Counted from the first letter of the stretch, positions 1 through 9,548 are shown. The stretch: DNA of 64,000 bases from Zunongwangia endophytica (GCF_030409505.1 NZ_JAUFPZ010000002.1:310001-374000), one strand, 5' to 3'. Numbers and translations are program-made. The notes: generated by a model not told the origin, from the sequence alone.

Positions 1-567
1 ACGGCGACCATCTTGCGCTACTTCTCTTGTAGAGTTAGAATAGCGCTCCATAAAAGGAACAATACCTGTTGATGTTAACGCTGAATTTTTTACCGGTGAA
101 CTTTTTGGTCGAATATGGGATAAATCGTGTCCCACACCGCCACGACGTTTCATAAGTTGCACCTGTTCCTGGTCTATTTTCATGATTCCGCCATAAGAAT
201 CTGAGCTTCCATCATTGCCAATAACAAAACAGTTTGATAGCGATGCAATTTGATGAGGATTTCCAATCCCGGCCATCGGGCTACCTTGTGGAACGATATA
301 TTTAAAATCTTTTATAAGATCGAAAACTTCATCTTCAGACATCGAATTTGGATAGCGTTGCTCTACTCTTGCAATTTCTTTTGCAATTCTGCGATGCATA
401 TCATTAGGGGTAAGCTCATAAATATGACCATCAGAATCTTTTAGTGCATACTTATTTACCCAAACACGAGCAGCAAGATCGTCTCCTTTAAAATATTCTA
501 ATGAAGCTTTAAAAGCTTCATCCTGAGTGTATGTTTTTGCAGTCTTAGGAGTTGTTTCTACAGGCAT
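1..567 (-). CDS. nrdJ: Adenosylcobalamin-dependent ribonucleotide reductase, N-terminal part (cut by window edge)
   Basis: The first 189 residues of a class II ribonucleoside-diphosphate reductase, which makes deoxyribonucleotides in the cytoplasm using a B12 radical. The frame is open from the ATG at 567 to base 1, so the rest lies outside the window. Visible signs are the substrate-site segment SNCFV with the first redox cysteine (Cys113) and RRGGVGHDLSHIRP at 141-154, a typical RNR specificity region. The match to flavobacterial B12-dependent enzymes is by recognition of the N-terminal sequence. Class II assignment cannot be proved without the C-terminal part. No adenosylcobalamin riboswitch is recognisable in the bases upstream of the start. 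Confidence 0.75.
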   Translation of the reverse strand, partial: MPVETTPKTAKTYTQDEAFKASLEYFKGDDLAARVWVNKYALKDSDGHIYELTPNDMHRRIAKEIARVEQRYPNSMSEDEVFDLIKDFKYIVPQGSPMAGIGNPHQIASLSNCFVIGNDGSSDSYGGIMKIDQEQVQLMKRRGGVGHDLSHIRPKSSPVKNSALTSTGIVPFMERYSNSTREVAQDGRR

Positions 568-935
568 AAATCACGTCTTTTAAAAATTTGGAAGGTAATT
601 TTTGGAAAGGTAAATGTAACTAAATATTTAAGAGTAATCTGGGGGTAGATTACGAAAGTTATCAATAGAAAGTTGTTAATAAATTGAAATTCAATAAATT
701 AAAAATTTATCAACAGGCGATGGTTTACAAATAAGAAAAATATAATGGAATGAAAATTTGGCGGTTTTGATATTGCTGAATTTTAACAGCTTTAACTTCT
801 GATGCGAAAAATGAATTTGAAATTTTTCATTCTTAAAAAGGAAGTATTTGTTTAGATAATTAAAAAGTTTATAGACTAAGAATAAAAAAGGGGATAATAT
901 TTCTATTATTCCCTTTTTCAATAAATCCTGTTTTT
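568..935. other. Intergenic region between the nrdJ start and the amylase stop
   Basis: It holds the upstream region of the reductase gene and, at its far end, the amylase terminator. A 76-codon open frame on the minus strand (691-921) is very rich in Phe, Lys, Leu and Ile, overlaps the terminator and resembles no family. I do not regard it as a gene. Confidence 0.6.
885..918 (-). terminator. Intrinsic terminator of the susCDE-amylase operon
   Basis: The arms AAAAAGGGGATAATA and TATTATTCCCTTTTT pair around a short loop. Read on the minus strand the hairpin is followed by a U-run, 18 bases beyond the amylase stop codon. Confidence 0.8.
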
Positions 936-2375
936 TTATTCAGTTACAGACCAGATTGCATAGCCATTAGCAGGTGCCTCAATAGTCACTTCTCCATTTT
1001 CATCTGCCATTGGATAATAGGAAGAATTTTCTGAATAGTCCATCAAAATAGTACTATTCCAACTTGTAGTAATTGTTCTTCTTTTCGCATTTCCGGATGT
1101 ATTTATGTAAAGAATAAGCCCTGGATTATTACCATCGCCGTTTCTTTGCATAATATATTCATCGTTATCATTATATATAATATTTACCGATCCAGTAGCC
1201 AAACTATTATGAATACTTATCAATTTATTTAGCTGCTCTTGGAATTCCGGGTTTTCATAATCTAAATAGAAAATTGTAGGATACCCGGGATGAGTCATTA
1301 TAAAAGCATAAGCTTTAAGTTTATTTTCTGAAGCAATAATGTTGTCTTCATTATCATCTTTTTCGGTATCATGGTTTGCGGTAAAAGTAACCGCTTTTTC
1401 AGGATGTGTTTGCCAGACTTGATCATTAGTAAGCTCTGTAAGATCGTCATTGCGATCGAATGCCTGTTCCATAGTGTAAAAAGCAGCAAAATCGAATGCG
1501 CCGCTTCCGGTAGCATCAATGTGATTCCTGATAATTTCAGGATTACCATCCCAAAGTTCACTTACCGAAAATCCGCCAACTTCTTCTAACCAATCCTGAA
1601 TTACAAAATCTTCGAATCCAAGAACATAATCGAAACGCCATCCATCAAATCCCATCACGTTTTTATAGTATTTGGCAACAGAATTTTCATCTTTCCATAA
1701 CCAGTCTTGAACGCGTTCTCTATGATGATCTAAGTTTGTTTCTTGGTAAAATAAACTTGGCGGATCGTATTCGCTTACGCTATTAGGATAAAAATCTTCG
1801 TAATCTCTATTAAACATTCCTGAAGCATTGCCATGAGTTTCGTCGAAAAGCGTGTATGTATCTCTTTCACGATAAGGATTGTATTCCAAACCACCACCAG
1901 AATTATGATTTAAAACGATATCAGCGATTACTTCAATATTATTATCGTGAGCCACGCTTATCATACCTTCTAGCTCTTCACGAGTTCCAAATCGTGTAGG
2001 AATAGTACCATGCTGCTCGTAATTTCCAAAATCAAAATAATCGGATGGATCGTAACCCATAGAATATCCACCAGATTGTCCTTTACTTGCTGGCGGAATC
2101 CATATTCGATTAACACCTACATTCGCCCAGCCCTCAATTTTTCCTGAAATGGTATTCCACCATTCAAACCTTGGTTCTACATCCCAATAAAAAGCTTGCA
2201 TCATTACTCTAGATCCATTATCGTAATCTGATAAGTTTAATGCTGAAACTGGTTCGGGTTGCTCCATACCATTATCATCGTCTGAATCTACAACCGTATC
2301 ATCATCTGAAGAACAACTAAATATAAGAGCCAAAACCAGAAAATAGAGTAGAGGTGTACTTGTGATTTTTTTCAT
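936..2375 (-). CDS. GH13 alpha-amylase, surface lipoprotein
   Basis: An endo-acting alpha-1,4-glucanase predicted to cut starch or maltodextrin outside the cell. A lipoprotein signal ends at Cys21, followed by an acidic stretch that in Bacteroidota often marks export to the cell surface. The GH13 barrel shows region I DIVLNH (152-157), nucleophile Asp249 in GWRFD, acid/base Glu273 in VSELWD and transition-state Asp336 in TANHD, so all three catalytic acids are present. The opening MMQAFYWD resembles plant and archaeal alpha-amylases. There is no separate starch-binding module; at 479 aa it is one catalytic unit with a small C-terminal beta domain. It is the last gene of the susCDE operon but is separated from susE by a strong hairpin. 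Confidence 0.9.
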   Translation of the reverse strand: MKKITSTPLLYFLVLALIFSCSSDDDTVVDSDDDNGMEQPEPVSALNLSDYDNGSRVMMQAFYWDVEPRFEWWNTISGKIEGWANVGVNRIWIPPASKGQSGGYSMGYDPSDYFDFGNYEQHGTIPTRFGTREELEGMISVAHDNNIEVIADIVLNHNSGGGLEYNPYRERDTYTLFDETHGNASGMFNRDYEDFYPNSVSEYDPPSLFYQETNLDHHRERVQDWLWKDENSVAKYYKNVMGFDGWRFDYVLGFEDFVIQDWLEEVGGFSVSELWDGNPEIIRNHIDATGSGAFDFAAFYTMEQAFDRNDDLTELTNDQVWQTHPEKAVTFTANHDTEKDDNEDNIIASENKLKAYAFIMTHPGYPTIFYLDYENPEFQEQLNKLISIHNSLATGSVNIIYNDNDEYIMQRNGDGNNPGLILYINTSGNAKRRTITTSWNSTILMDYSENSSYYPMADENGEVTIEAPANGYAIWSVTE

Positions 2376-2389
2376 AAGAAAAGAAGTTA

Positions 2390-2415
2390 AAAAAGGCTGC
2401 CATGGCAGCCTTTTT
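2390..2415 (-). terminator. Perfect palindromic hairpin between the susE-like gene and the amylase
   Basis: A perfect 26-base palindrome: AAAAAGGCTGCCA followed by its reverse complement. It has T-runs on both sides and so could work as a terminator in either direction. It fills the 51-base gap between the SusE-like gene and the amylase, so it may give partial termination or protect the 3' end of the upstream message. Confidence 0.75.
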
Positions 2416-2426
2416 ATTAGTAAATT

Positions 2427-3572
2427 TTATTCTGCAACCTGTGGGATTAATAAGAAGCGTCCATCTAGATCATTAAACCAAATACTATAGGTTCCTGGAG
2501 TTGCAGTAATATTTTCACCTCCTAAATTAGTTTCTCCACTAATTGCTGCTAAAGCGATACCCCAACTTACATCCCATGCATCGTTGGCTCTAAATTTAAA
2601 TTCGCCATCGTTAAACACGAAATCTTTGGTATACCAAATATGAGGATTAAACTCAGATTGAGTCATGTCGGTATCGGCATCCCAACCTGCTGGAGTTGAA
2701 TCACCAATGATCCCTATGCTTTCATAAGTAGCAGATGCACTAGCATCAACTTCATCGAAAGAGTAAGTTCCATCAGCAACATTAATGGTAAAGCTATAAT
2801 AAGCATCATTACTTACAGTGAAAGCCTGAGGATCGTTATCCAAGTCCTCACTACTTGTAGCGACACCTTCGTTAAGACCCCATTGTGGTTGCCAATTTCC
2901 TAAACTTTCTAACAGTTTAAAACCTTGAACATCAGCGCCTCCTGCAAATCGTCCTTCAAAATAATAAAGGTCATCATTTTCAGCATCTCTAAATAATGGT
3001 GTATTGTTGTTATTATTGTTCCAACCGGCAGCTGTGGCATCTCCAACAAGATAGAGTTCTCTTTTAAGCTCTATAACATCTCCTGTTTCTTCTGGTAGTG
3101 TAACCGATACCATTAGAATTTCTGAAGTTTGCGCTACTACGTTGCCAGCATTGGCACCAACATAAGCTCTAACTTTGAAATATACATTGCCAGTATTTAG
3201 AGCTTCGGTTTCAGGATCATTATCTAAACCAGCTTCCTCTGCTAATTCTAGCATTTGTCCTACAGTAACGGCCAGATTCGTTTGTGTTATGTCTCCCAAG
3301 ACATCGTAACTACTAAAATTTTCCTCAGTAGACGCCTGGAGTTCGTAATTTACAGGAGTTTGAACGTCGAAATCAACTTCGTTCCAAACAAATCTTTCCG
3401 CAAGATTATTGCTATTAGCAGCAGATAATGTATAGGTTTCCGCAGGAGTATTCATAAAATTAATTCCGTCGGGATCTGGCTTTGCAGTAAACGTAAAGTC
3501 ATCATCTTCGGTACAAGCTGTAAAGCTTAATAATGCGATAAACGCGATGAATAATAGTCTTAACTTTTTCAT
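2427..3572 (-). CDS. SusE-like starch-binding outer-membrane lipoprotein
   Basis: A non-enzymatic glycan-binding protein of the cell surface. The signal peptide ends at Cys20, followed by TEDDD. Residues 30-160 look like the SusE N-terminal Ig-like domain. Two related modules follow, starting with LYLVGDATAAGW (173-184) and IGIIGDSTPAGW (286-297); these are typical of the SusE/SusF starch-binding repeats, with tryptophans available for stacking on glucans. Length 381 aa fits SusE. It lies 16 bases after susD and is surely cotranscribed. Its presence, beside amylases and a maltose phosphorylase, points to alpha-glucan as the ligand. Confidence 0.85.
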   Translation of the reverse strand: MKKLRLLFIAFIALLSFTACTEDDDFTFTAKPDPDGINFMNTPAETYTLSAANSNNLAERFVWNEVDFDVQTPVNYELQASTEENFSSYDVLGDITQTNLAVTVGQMLELAEEAGLDNDPETEALNTGNVYFKVRAYVGANAGNVVAQTSEILMVSVTLPEETGDVIELKRELYLVGDATAAGWNNNNNNTPLFRDAENDDLYYFEGRFAGGADVQGFKLLESLGNWQPQWGLNEGVATSSEDLDNDPQAFTVSNDAYYSFTINVADGTYSFDEVDASASATYESIGIIGDSTPAGWDADTDMTQSEFNPHIWYTKDFVFNDGEFKFRANDAWDVSWGIALAAISGETNLGGENITATPGTYSIWFNDLDGRFLLIPQVAE

Positions 3573-3588
3573 TGTAACTTGATATTTA

Positions 3589-5211
3589 TTAATAGCCTGT
3601 ATTTTGTGTTAAATTAGGATTGATCAAAATGATATTACTTGGTAATGGAAATAAAGTTCTGTAGTCACTTACAGCGGTTCCTGATTTAGAACCACCTTTA
3701 AATGGCCATAAATAGTTGCCAGAAGTATAATCGTTATAGCGAATAAGGTCTGTTCTTCTTTGTCCTTCCCAGTATAATTCGCGTGCTCTTTCATCCAAAA
3801 TAAAGTCCGTATTAAGATCGCTTGAAGAAATATTGCCTTCAGAATTACCAAAAGCTCTTTCTCTCAGTTCATTAATATAACCTACTGCATCCTGAACGTT
3901 ACCTCCAGAGCCACCACGTGTTACCGCTTCCGCGTAGGTAAGATAGATTTCTGCCATTCTAATTAAAGGAAGATCGGTGTCCACAAAGTCACCACCTTCA
4001 TCACTACCAGCATTACCTTCAGAATCAATATTTGTGAACTTGGTAACTGCATATCCATCACTAAAAGTGTTGGCAATAGTATTGATTTCTAAATTTTGTC
4101 CTTCAGTAAAGAACATCGCTCTTTGATCTGCCCACTCTGTAGGGTTTCCATCTTCGTCTGAAGCAGATACTGCATAATCGAATTTATTCACTAGGGCTTT
4201 GGTAGTTCTTAGTCCAGACCATCCACCATTAACTCCAAATGAAGAAGGATCCATGTCTCCACCGATGGCAGCATGAACAAGAAAACTTGTACCACCATAA
4301 GTTCTAGAATTATTTCCATCAAAATTAAGTGCAAAAATAAATTCATTCTGAGCACCATTTCTATCGTTATCAGCAAGAAAAAGTTCGTCGTAAGCTGAAC
4401 CGTTTCCATTCGCATCTACTGTATTTATGCTGTAAGAAGAGTTTATAACTTGATTAGCGAAAGTAATAGCATCGCTATTATGATCTTCCCCAATCCAAAC
4501 TTCTGCATTCAAATATAATTTAGATAGTAAAGCCCAAGCTGCAACACGATCTACGCGTCCATATTCTTTTGCACCGCTTTCCACTAAAATATCTTGAATT
4601 TCAGTTAATTCAGTTTCCACAAAATTGAATATTTCTTCTCGAGAATTTTGCGCAGGTAACTCAGTTGAAACTACGGTTACTAGAGGAACGTTTCCGTAGA
4701 GATCAATAAGGTTATAGTAAGCAAAAGCTCTTAGAAATCTTGCTTCTGCGATATAAGAATCTATTACAGGATCTTCTAAAGCTGATGCATTTGAAATAAA
4801 TGAGTTGCAAAATGAAACTTCCTGAGCCAGTCGATAATACATCGCTGTTGTAAAATCATTACCAGCTCCCCAGCTCATAGCATGCAAATTGGGAAGTCCC
4901 GGATCACCCCAACCTACCACAGCATTATCTGTCGTAAGCTCGTTTAAGTTAAATAGCATTCTAGAATATTGAGAAGTACCCTCGTCTATTCCCGATATAT
5001 CGGGTTGCCCTGAAGGACCTTCTTGGCCGGTTAAGGCTAAACTTGCATAAAGTTTAGCTAAAGCACCTCTAGCTTCCTCGGCATTAGTAAAAACATCGTT
5101 TTCTGTAAAGCTATCTGGATCGATTGGTGTCTGATCCAAATCGTCATGGCAAGACACTAAAATGAGTGTCGGAATGACAAGTGCTAATTTCTTTATATAA
5201 TTCATTTTCAT
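3589..5211 (-). CDS. SusD/RagB-family nutrient-binding lipoprotein
   Basis: The surface lid of the SusCD glycan importer. It is 540 aa with a lipoprotein signal ending at Cys21 (LVSC). The family signs are visible: the N-terminal DLDQTPIDPDSFTENDVF segment, the alpha-helical repeats with FLRAFAYYNLIDLYG (about residues 159-173), and the C-terminal RARELYWEGQRRTDLIRY segment. It follows susC by 11 bases. The flanking genes make maltodextrin the likely ligand. In this family specificity cannot be read from sequence alone. Confidence 0.93.
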   Translation of the reverse strand: MKMNYIKKLALVIPTLILVSCHDDLDQTPIDPDSFTENDVFTNAEEARGALAKLYASLALTGQEGPSGQPDISGIDEGTSQYSRMLFNLNELTTDNAVVGWGDPGLPNLHAMSWGAGNDFTTAMYYRLAQEVSFCNSFISNASALEDPVIDSYIAEARFLRAFAYYNLIDLYGNVPLVTVVSTELPAQNSREEIFNFVETELTEIQDILVESGAKEYGRVDRVAAWALLSKLYLNAEVWIGEDHNSDAITFANQVINSSYSINTVDANGNGSAYDELFLADNDRNGAQNEFIFALNFDGNNSRTYGGTSFLVHAAIGGDMDPSSFGVNGGWSGLRTTKALVNKFDYAVSASDEDGNPTEWADQRAMFFTEGQNLEINTIANTFSDGYAVTKFTNIDSEGNAGSDEGGDFVDTDLPLIRMAEIYLTYAEAVTRGGSGGNVQDAVGYINELRERAFGNSEGNISSSDLNTDFILDERARELYWEGQRRTDLIRYNDYTSGNYLWPFKGGSKSGTAVSDYRTLFPLPSNIILINPNLTQNTGY

Positions 5212-5222
5212 TATTCTTTATT

Positions 5223-8150
5223 TTAGAAATTAAGATTTACACCAACTGTAAATGTTCTTGGTCTAGGGTAGAAATTATTATCAATACCTCCATTGATTTC
5301 AGGATCAAGACCATCATAATCGGTAATAGTCAATACATTCTGTACGGTGCTATAAAGTCTTAGACTCGATTCTTCAAAAATCTGGTCGAAAGTATAACCA
5401 AGTGTTATATTATCTAATTTGAAGAAAGAAGCATCTTGAACATAGTAATCACTTTGTAAGTTAGTCTCAGTTAAACTCTGGAAACCCGTATCAAAATAAT
5501 TGCTGTGTAAATTTGTAAGAATACTATTTTCAGTAGCTCTGATCTCGTACGATTTAGCAGAGGCCATATTATTATATGCATAATTACCTAAGCTTGCTCT
5601 AGAAACTACCGCTAAATCCCAGTTGTTGAAACTTACATTCATATTTAATCCCATAGTTATATCTGCAAATGGATCTTTATACAAATACTTGTCTTCATCA
5701 TTTATCTGGTTATCTCCGTTGCGATCTACATAAGCACCTTCTATTGGTCGTCCTGCTTCATCATAAACTTGTTTGTAAACCCAGTAGCTAAAAGGAGAAT
5801 ATCCTTCTTTATGTAATTGAATATTGTTACCAGTACCACCGTTAATACCACCAACTTCGGTTTGATCTGGTAAATTGGTAATTTCGTTTTTATTGTATGC
5901 AATATTGTAACCGATACTCCATTTGAAATCTTCAGTTTGTACAGGAATGACGTTCAGTTCGAATTCAATTCCTTTATTTTCCATGTCACCTATATTTTTA
6001 TCAATTCCATTCGAGAAATTGGTAAATGGATCTACAATAACATAACTTATCATATCTTCGGTTTTTTTAAGATACGCATTAAAAGAACCTGAAATTCTAT
6101 TATCAAATAAGGAATAATCGATTCCTGCATTAATGGTTCTACCAACTTCCCATCTTAGATCTTCATTTATAGCTTCTGGACGATATGTTTGATAATATGA
6201 AGAACCAAATTGATAGTATGCATTTTGTTGAGATGCGGTATATCGAGTTAAAAATAAGTAGTTGCCTAAACCGTTAACGTTTGCAATCTCTCCATAACCA
6301 ACACGAACTTTTAGTTGGTCTACCGTATTCGATTTAAAGAAATCTTCGTTATTGATGTTCCATGCCAAAGCCATCGAAGGGAAATATCCCCAACGATCAT
6401 CAGGATTTAATTTTGAAGATGCATCGGCTCTTAAAGTGGCAGTTAATAAATAGCGATCTGCATAATTGTAGTTTGCTCTTCCAAAATAAGAAAGAAGAGT
6501 ATTCTCGCTTTTATCGATCACTACAGGATCAAATCCATCTTGTAATCTTTCGCTGTTATAACTATCATCTGCTCTTTCAAAACTTTGATAAGAGTATCCA
6601 AGAACAGCATTAAGACTGTGTTCGTCAAAATCCTTATCATAAGTTAGATAAGCATCAAAAAGTTTATTAGTACTAATGTTGCTATAAGTAACATACGATC
6701 CATCCCAATCTAATTGCGAAGAAGGCATATTTTCTGAAACTATAGTTCTTCCGTTACTATTCGTTTTATCTAAACCAACATTTACGGTAGCAGTTAAATC
6801 TGGAAAAAAATGCAGTTTGTAATCTATTTTAGCATTTCCTATAAATCTTCGCACTTCTGCAGCATCATGTTTTTCGTTAATTAATGCAATAGGATTTACG
6901 GGAGCTAAATTGTTTAATACAAACCTGTCAGCATCTTCACTATATGTTAACCAGGAATTATAGTTGCTAAATGGAGAGTTTTCATCGTAAATAGCCTGAG
7001 TAGGATCGTAATCTACAGCAGTTCCAATAGCATCACGATTTGCAAATGTATTTTCTGTATACATACCTCGTCCATTAAGCTCTACTTTTAAATGACCTTC
7101 CATAAAACTAGGTCGCAAGCTTACAGATCCTGTAGTTCTGGAGAAATTATCACCAGATAAAATACCATCTTGATCTGTATAACCAAGAGATGCACGAGTT
7201 GGCATAAAACCTCCAATATTTCCAGTCGTACTTAGATTGTGATCAAAACCAATAGCTTCAGAATAGATTTCTTTTTGCCAATCCATATCGGCATTTCCTA
7301 ATCTTTCGATCGCCGCTTCATTTCCTACTTCATTTACTAATGATGTAAACTCTTCAGCATTCATAACATCTACATAATTGGTAGGTCTTGAAACTGTCGT
7401 GTTGCCAGAATAATTAAATTTGAATTCTCCTCCTTTTCCTTTTTTGGTGGTAATTAAAATTACTCCATTTGCAGCACGAGAACCGTAGATCGCAGTAGAA
7501 GATGCATCCTTTAATACCGTCATGCTTTCAATGTCATTCGGGTTGATGAAGTCTAATGGGTTTCGGGATCCACCAACATTACTGTTATCTAATGGAATTC
7601 CGTCAACCACGTAAAGCGGAGAACTATTCAAAGAAATAGACCCAATTCCACGAATATTAATATTTTGTCCCTCACCAGGCGCTCCACCACCCGATGTAAC
7701 GGTAACTCCGGCTATTTTACCGGTTATTAACTGCCCGGCAGTGTTTACCTGTCCCTGGTTAAAGTCTTCTGTAGAAACCTGATTTACAGCTCCAGTTGCA
7801 TCTTTTTTGCGAACAGTACCATATCCTACTACAACCACTTCATCTAGTGTGGCCTGGTCTTCTTCTAACTTTACATCGATTGTTTTTTGACCTGCAAATT
7901 CGATTTCTTTTGTAGCAAAGCCTAAGAAAGAATAAACTATCGTGTCTCCAACTACAAGGTTTTCGATCGTGTATAAACCATCAAAATCTGTAATGGTTCC
8001 ATTACTTGTTCCCTTCAAAATTACGTTTGCTCCAGGAACAGGCATGCCAGTTTCGGCTTCTGTTATCGTTCCTGAAACGGAATTTTGAGCAAAAAAGCTC
8101 ATCGGCAGCATAAACAGCAAAAACAATGTGCTTTTAATAAATGTTCTCAT
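5223..8150 (-). CDS. SusC/RagA-family TonB-dependent outer-membrane transporter
   Basis: A 22-strand barrel that imports oligosaccharides across the outer membrane with energy from TonB/ExbBD. The signal peptide (MRTFIKST...FFAQ) is followed by a carboxypeptidase-regulatory-like domain (SGTITEAETGMPVPGANV), the DEVVVVGYG segment and the plug (VDGIPLDNSNVGG; TVLKDASSTAIYGSRAANG), then the barrel ending in an aromatic-rich strand with terminal Phe. I chose the ATG at 8150. A GTG seven codons upstream (8171) is in frame, but the ATG has AGGAAA before it and gives a better signal peptide. It is the first gene of the operon, divergent from the LacI gene. Confidence 0.95.
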   Translation of the reverse strand: MRTFIKSTLFLLFMLPMSFFAQNSVSGTITEAETGMPVPGANVILKGTSNGTITDFDGLYTIENLVVGDTIVYSFLGFATKEIEFAGQKTIDVKLEEDQATLDEVVVVGYGTVRKKDATGAVNQVSTEDFNQGQVNTAGQLITGKIAGVTVTSGGGAPGEGQNINIRGIGSISLNSSPLYVVDGIPLDNSNVGGSRNPLDFINPNDIESMTVLKDASSTAIYGSRAANGVILITTKKGKGGEFKFNYSGNTTVSRPTNYVDVMNAEEFTSLVNEVGNEAAIERLGNADMDWQKEIYSEAIGFDHNLSTTGNIGGFMPTRASLGYTDQDGILSGDNFSRTTGSVSLRPSFMEGHLKVELNGRGMYTENTFANRDAIGTAVDYDPTQAIYDENSPFSNYNSWLTYSEDADRFVLNNLAPVNPIALINEKHDAAEVRRFIGNAKIDYKLHFFPDLTATVNVGLDKTNSNGRTIVSENMPSSQLDWDGSYVTYSNISTNKLFDAYLTYDKDFDEHSLNAVLGYSYQSFERADDSYNSERLQDGFDPVVIDKSENTLLSYFGRANYNYADRYLLTATLRADASSKLNPDDRWGYFPSMALAWNINNEDFFKSNTVDQLKVRVGYGEIANVNGLGNYLFLTRYTASQQNAYYQFGSSYYQTYRPEAINEDLRWEVGRTINAGIDYSLFDNRISGSFNAYLKKTEDMISYVIVDPFTNFSNGIDKNIGDMENKGIEFELNVIPVQTEDFKWSIGYNIAYNKNEITNLPDQTEVGGINGGTGNNIQLHKEGYSPFSYWVYKQVYDEAGRPIEGAYVDRNGDNQINDEDKYLYKDPFADITMGLNMNVSFNNWDLAVVSRASLGNYAYNNMASAKSYEIRATENSILTNLHSNYFDTGFQSLTETNLQSDYYVQDASFFKLDNITLGYTFDQIFEESSLRLYSTVQNVLTITDYDGLDPEINGGIDNNFYPRPRTFTVGVNLNF

Positions 8151-8186
8151 AAATTTCCTATTGAATTTCACTTAGATTATAAACTT

Positions 8187-8202
8187 TATATTTTTACTTC
8201 CT
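8187..8202. promoter_or_regulatory. 16-base motif shared with the MFS-gene upstream region
   Basis: TATATTTTTACTTCCT occurs here, in the susC leader, and again identically at 9476-9491 in front of the MFS gene; both copies are preceded by AACT. Relative to transcription the two copies point in opposite directions. It may be a regulator site or a conserved piece of duplicated leader. Confidence 0.4.
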
Positions 8203-8259
8203 GAGGTTAAAACTATGTAAAATAAAGACATAAAAATTGCGGATATCTCAAAAAACAGT

Positions 8260-8277
8260 CACTACAACGATGTAGTG
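8260..8277. promoter_or_regulatory. Inverted repeat in the susC-lacI divergent region
   Basis: CACTACA-ACGA-TGTAGTG is a perfect 7-base inverted repeat with a 4-base centre, 110 bases upstream of both divergent starts. It is a candidate operator controlling susC, the LacI gene or both. No clear -33/-7 pair is visible for either gene. Confidence 0.4.
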
Positions 8278-8353
8278 TTGACAACTTTTCGATTTTGAAC
8301 TGTATTTTTACTCAATTTGTAAAATTAAAGTCCTGTTTATTGCTATTTTTACA

Positions 8354-8368
8354 TTGAAAGCGATTCAA
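8354..8368. promoter_or_regulatory. LacI-type operator candidate before the lacI-family gene
   Basis: TTGAAAGCGATTCAA has symmetric TTGAA/TTCAA arms around a GCG core, as is usual for LacI-family operators. It lies 20 bases upstream of the regulator's own start codon, which would suit autoregulation. Confidence 0.45.
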
Positions 8369-8387
8369 AGAAGAAGATTCTAAATTT

Positions 8388-9410
8388 ATGAGGCCAAAAC
8401 TTACGTTGAAACAAATTGCAAGAGAACTTGATGTATCCATTTCAACTGTTTCAAAATCACTTAGAGACAGTCCTGAGATCGGAGAAGATACTCGACAAAA
8501 AGTACAGGCGTTTGCTAAATTGTACAACTACAAACCTAATAATATCGCTCTTAGTCTAAAGAATCGAAAGACTAAGACGATAGGAGTCGTTATTCCAGAA
8601 ATCGTACATCATTTTTTTACTACTGTAATTAGCGGGATAGAACATGTAGCCAATGAGATGGGGTATAGTGTAATGGTTTGTTTATCTGATAATAGTTTTG
8701 ATAAAGAAGTGCTGAATATGGAGATGTTAGCCAACGGAAGCATCGACGGTTTTATTCTATCGGTGGCTAAAGAAACCATGCAAAAAGGAGATTACCATCA
8801 TTTAATTGAAGTAGTAAATCAAGGCATGCCATTGGTGTTATTTGATCGATCGGTAGAAGAAGTACCATCAGATAAGGTAATTATTGACGATGTAAGAGGA
8901 GCGAAGCAGGCTGTTCAGTTCTTAATTGATAAAGGAGCAAAGAATATTGGTATTATTTCTACCGTAGATTACGTAAGTGTAGGCAAGTTAAGAACTCATG
9001 GCTATACCCAGATTCTAGAAGACAATGGTTTACCAGTAAATCAAAACTTTATTCTGAAAATAGAAGATATGGATCGTGTAGACGAAGAGATTGCTTCATT
9101 TATTGAGAATACTGAATTAGATGCGCTTTTTGCGGTAAATGAACATTTTGCAGCCGCTGCGGTACGAGCCATTCAGAATAAAGGAAAAAAAGTACCAGAA
9201 GATGTTCAGGTAATAGGCTTTACCGATGGCGAATTATCGAAACGTTTTATACCTAGTTTAACAACCATAAGTCAGCATGGTAGCCGAATGGGAGAGGAAG
9301 CGGCCAGATTATTAATTGAAAAATTAGAGAAATCTCCACAAGAAGAAGAAAGCTATAAGACGATTATAGTTGAAACAGGTCTAATAGAGAGAGAATCAAC
9401 AAAAAAATGA
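8388..9410 (+). CDS. LacI-family transcriptional regulator of the maltodextrin locus
   Basis: A 340-aa DNA-binding protein. The N-terminal helix-turn-helix (TLKQIARELDVSISTVSKSL, residues 5-24) and hinge helix (NNIALSLKNRKT) are followed by the periplasmic-binding-protein-like sensor domain from KTIGVVIPE (about 62) to the C-terminus, including the dimer segment VIGFTDGELSKRFIPSLTT. It is divergent from susC and upstream of the MFS-pgmB-phosphorylase genes, so it is very probably the local regulator responding to maltose or a maltodextrin. The ligand and the sign of control are inferred, not seen. Confidence 0.9.
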   Translation: MRPKLTLKQIARELDVSISTVSKSLRDSPEIGEDTRQKVQAFAKLYNYKPNNIALSLKNRKTKTIGVVIPEIVHHFFTTVISGIEHVANEMGYSVMVCLSDNSFDKEVLNMEMLANGSIDGFILSVAKETMQKGDYHHLIEVVNQGMPLVLFDRSVEEVPSDKVIIDDVRGAKQAVQFLIDKGAKNIGIISTVDYVSVGKLRTHGYTQILEDNGLPVNQNFILKIEDMDRVDEEIASFIENTELDALFAVNEHFAAAAVRAIQNKGKKVPEDVQVIGFTDGELSKRFIPSLTTISQHGSRMGEEAARLLIEKLEKSPQEEESYKTIIVETGLIERESTKK

Positions 9411-9475
9411 TTTAATATCGCTATTTTTAATTAATTAGCTATATTTATCGCCAAATTAGTTAATTTATCAGAACT

Positions 9476-9491
9476 TATATTTTTACTTCCT
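9476..9491. promoter_or_regulatory. Second copy of the 16-base TATATTTTTACTTCCT motif
   Basis: Identical to bases 8187-8202 in the susC leader; here 57 bases before the MFS start. Just downstream, GATAAG (9508-9513) and CTTATC (9522-9527) form a second small inverted repeat. Confidence 0.4.
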
Positions 9492-9548
9492 ACCAAAAGT
9501 AAGTTTTGATAAGTCTTAGTGCTTATCGTAACCATTTAATATTACGAT

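Noticed and set aside
250..444. Open frame on the plus strand
   Set aside because: Lies antisense inside the B12-dependent reductase, whose minus-strand reading is clearly conserved.
691..921. Open frame of 76 codons on the minus strand downstream of the amylase
   Set aside because: AT-rich low-complexity composition, overlaps the amylase terminator and matches no family.
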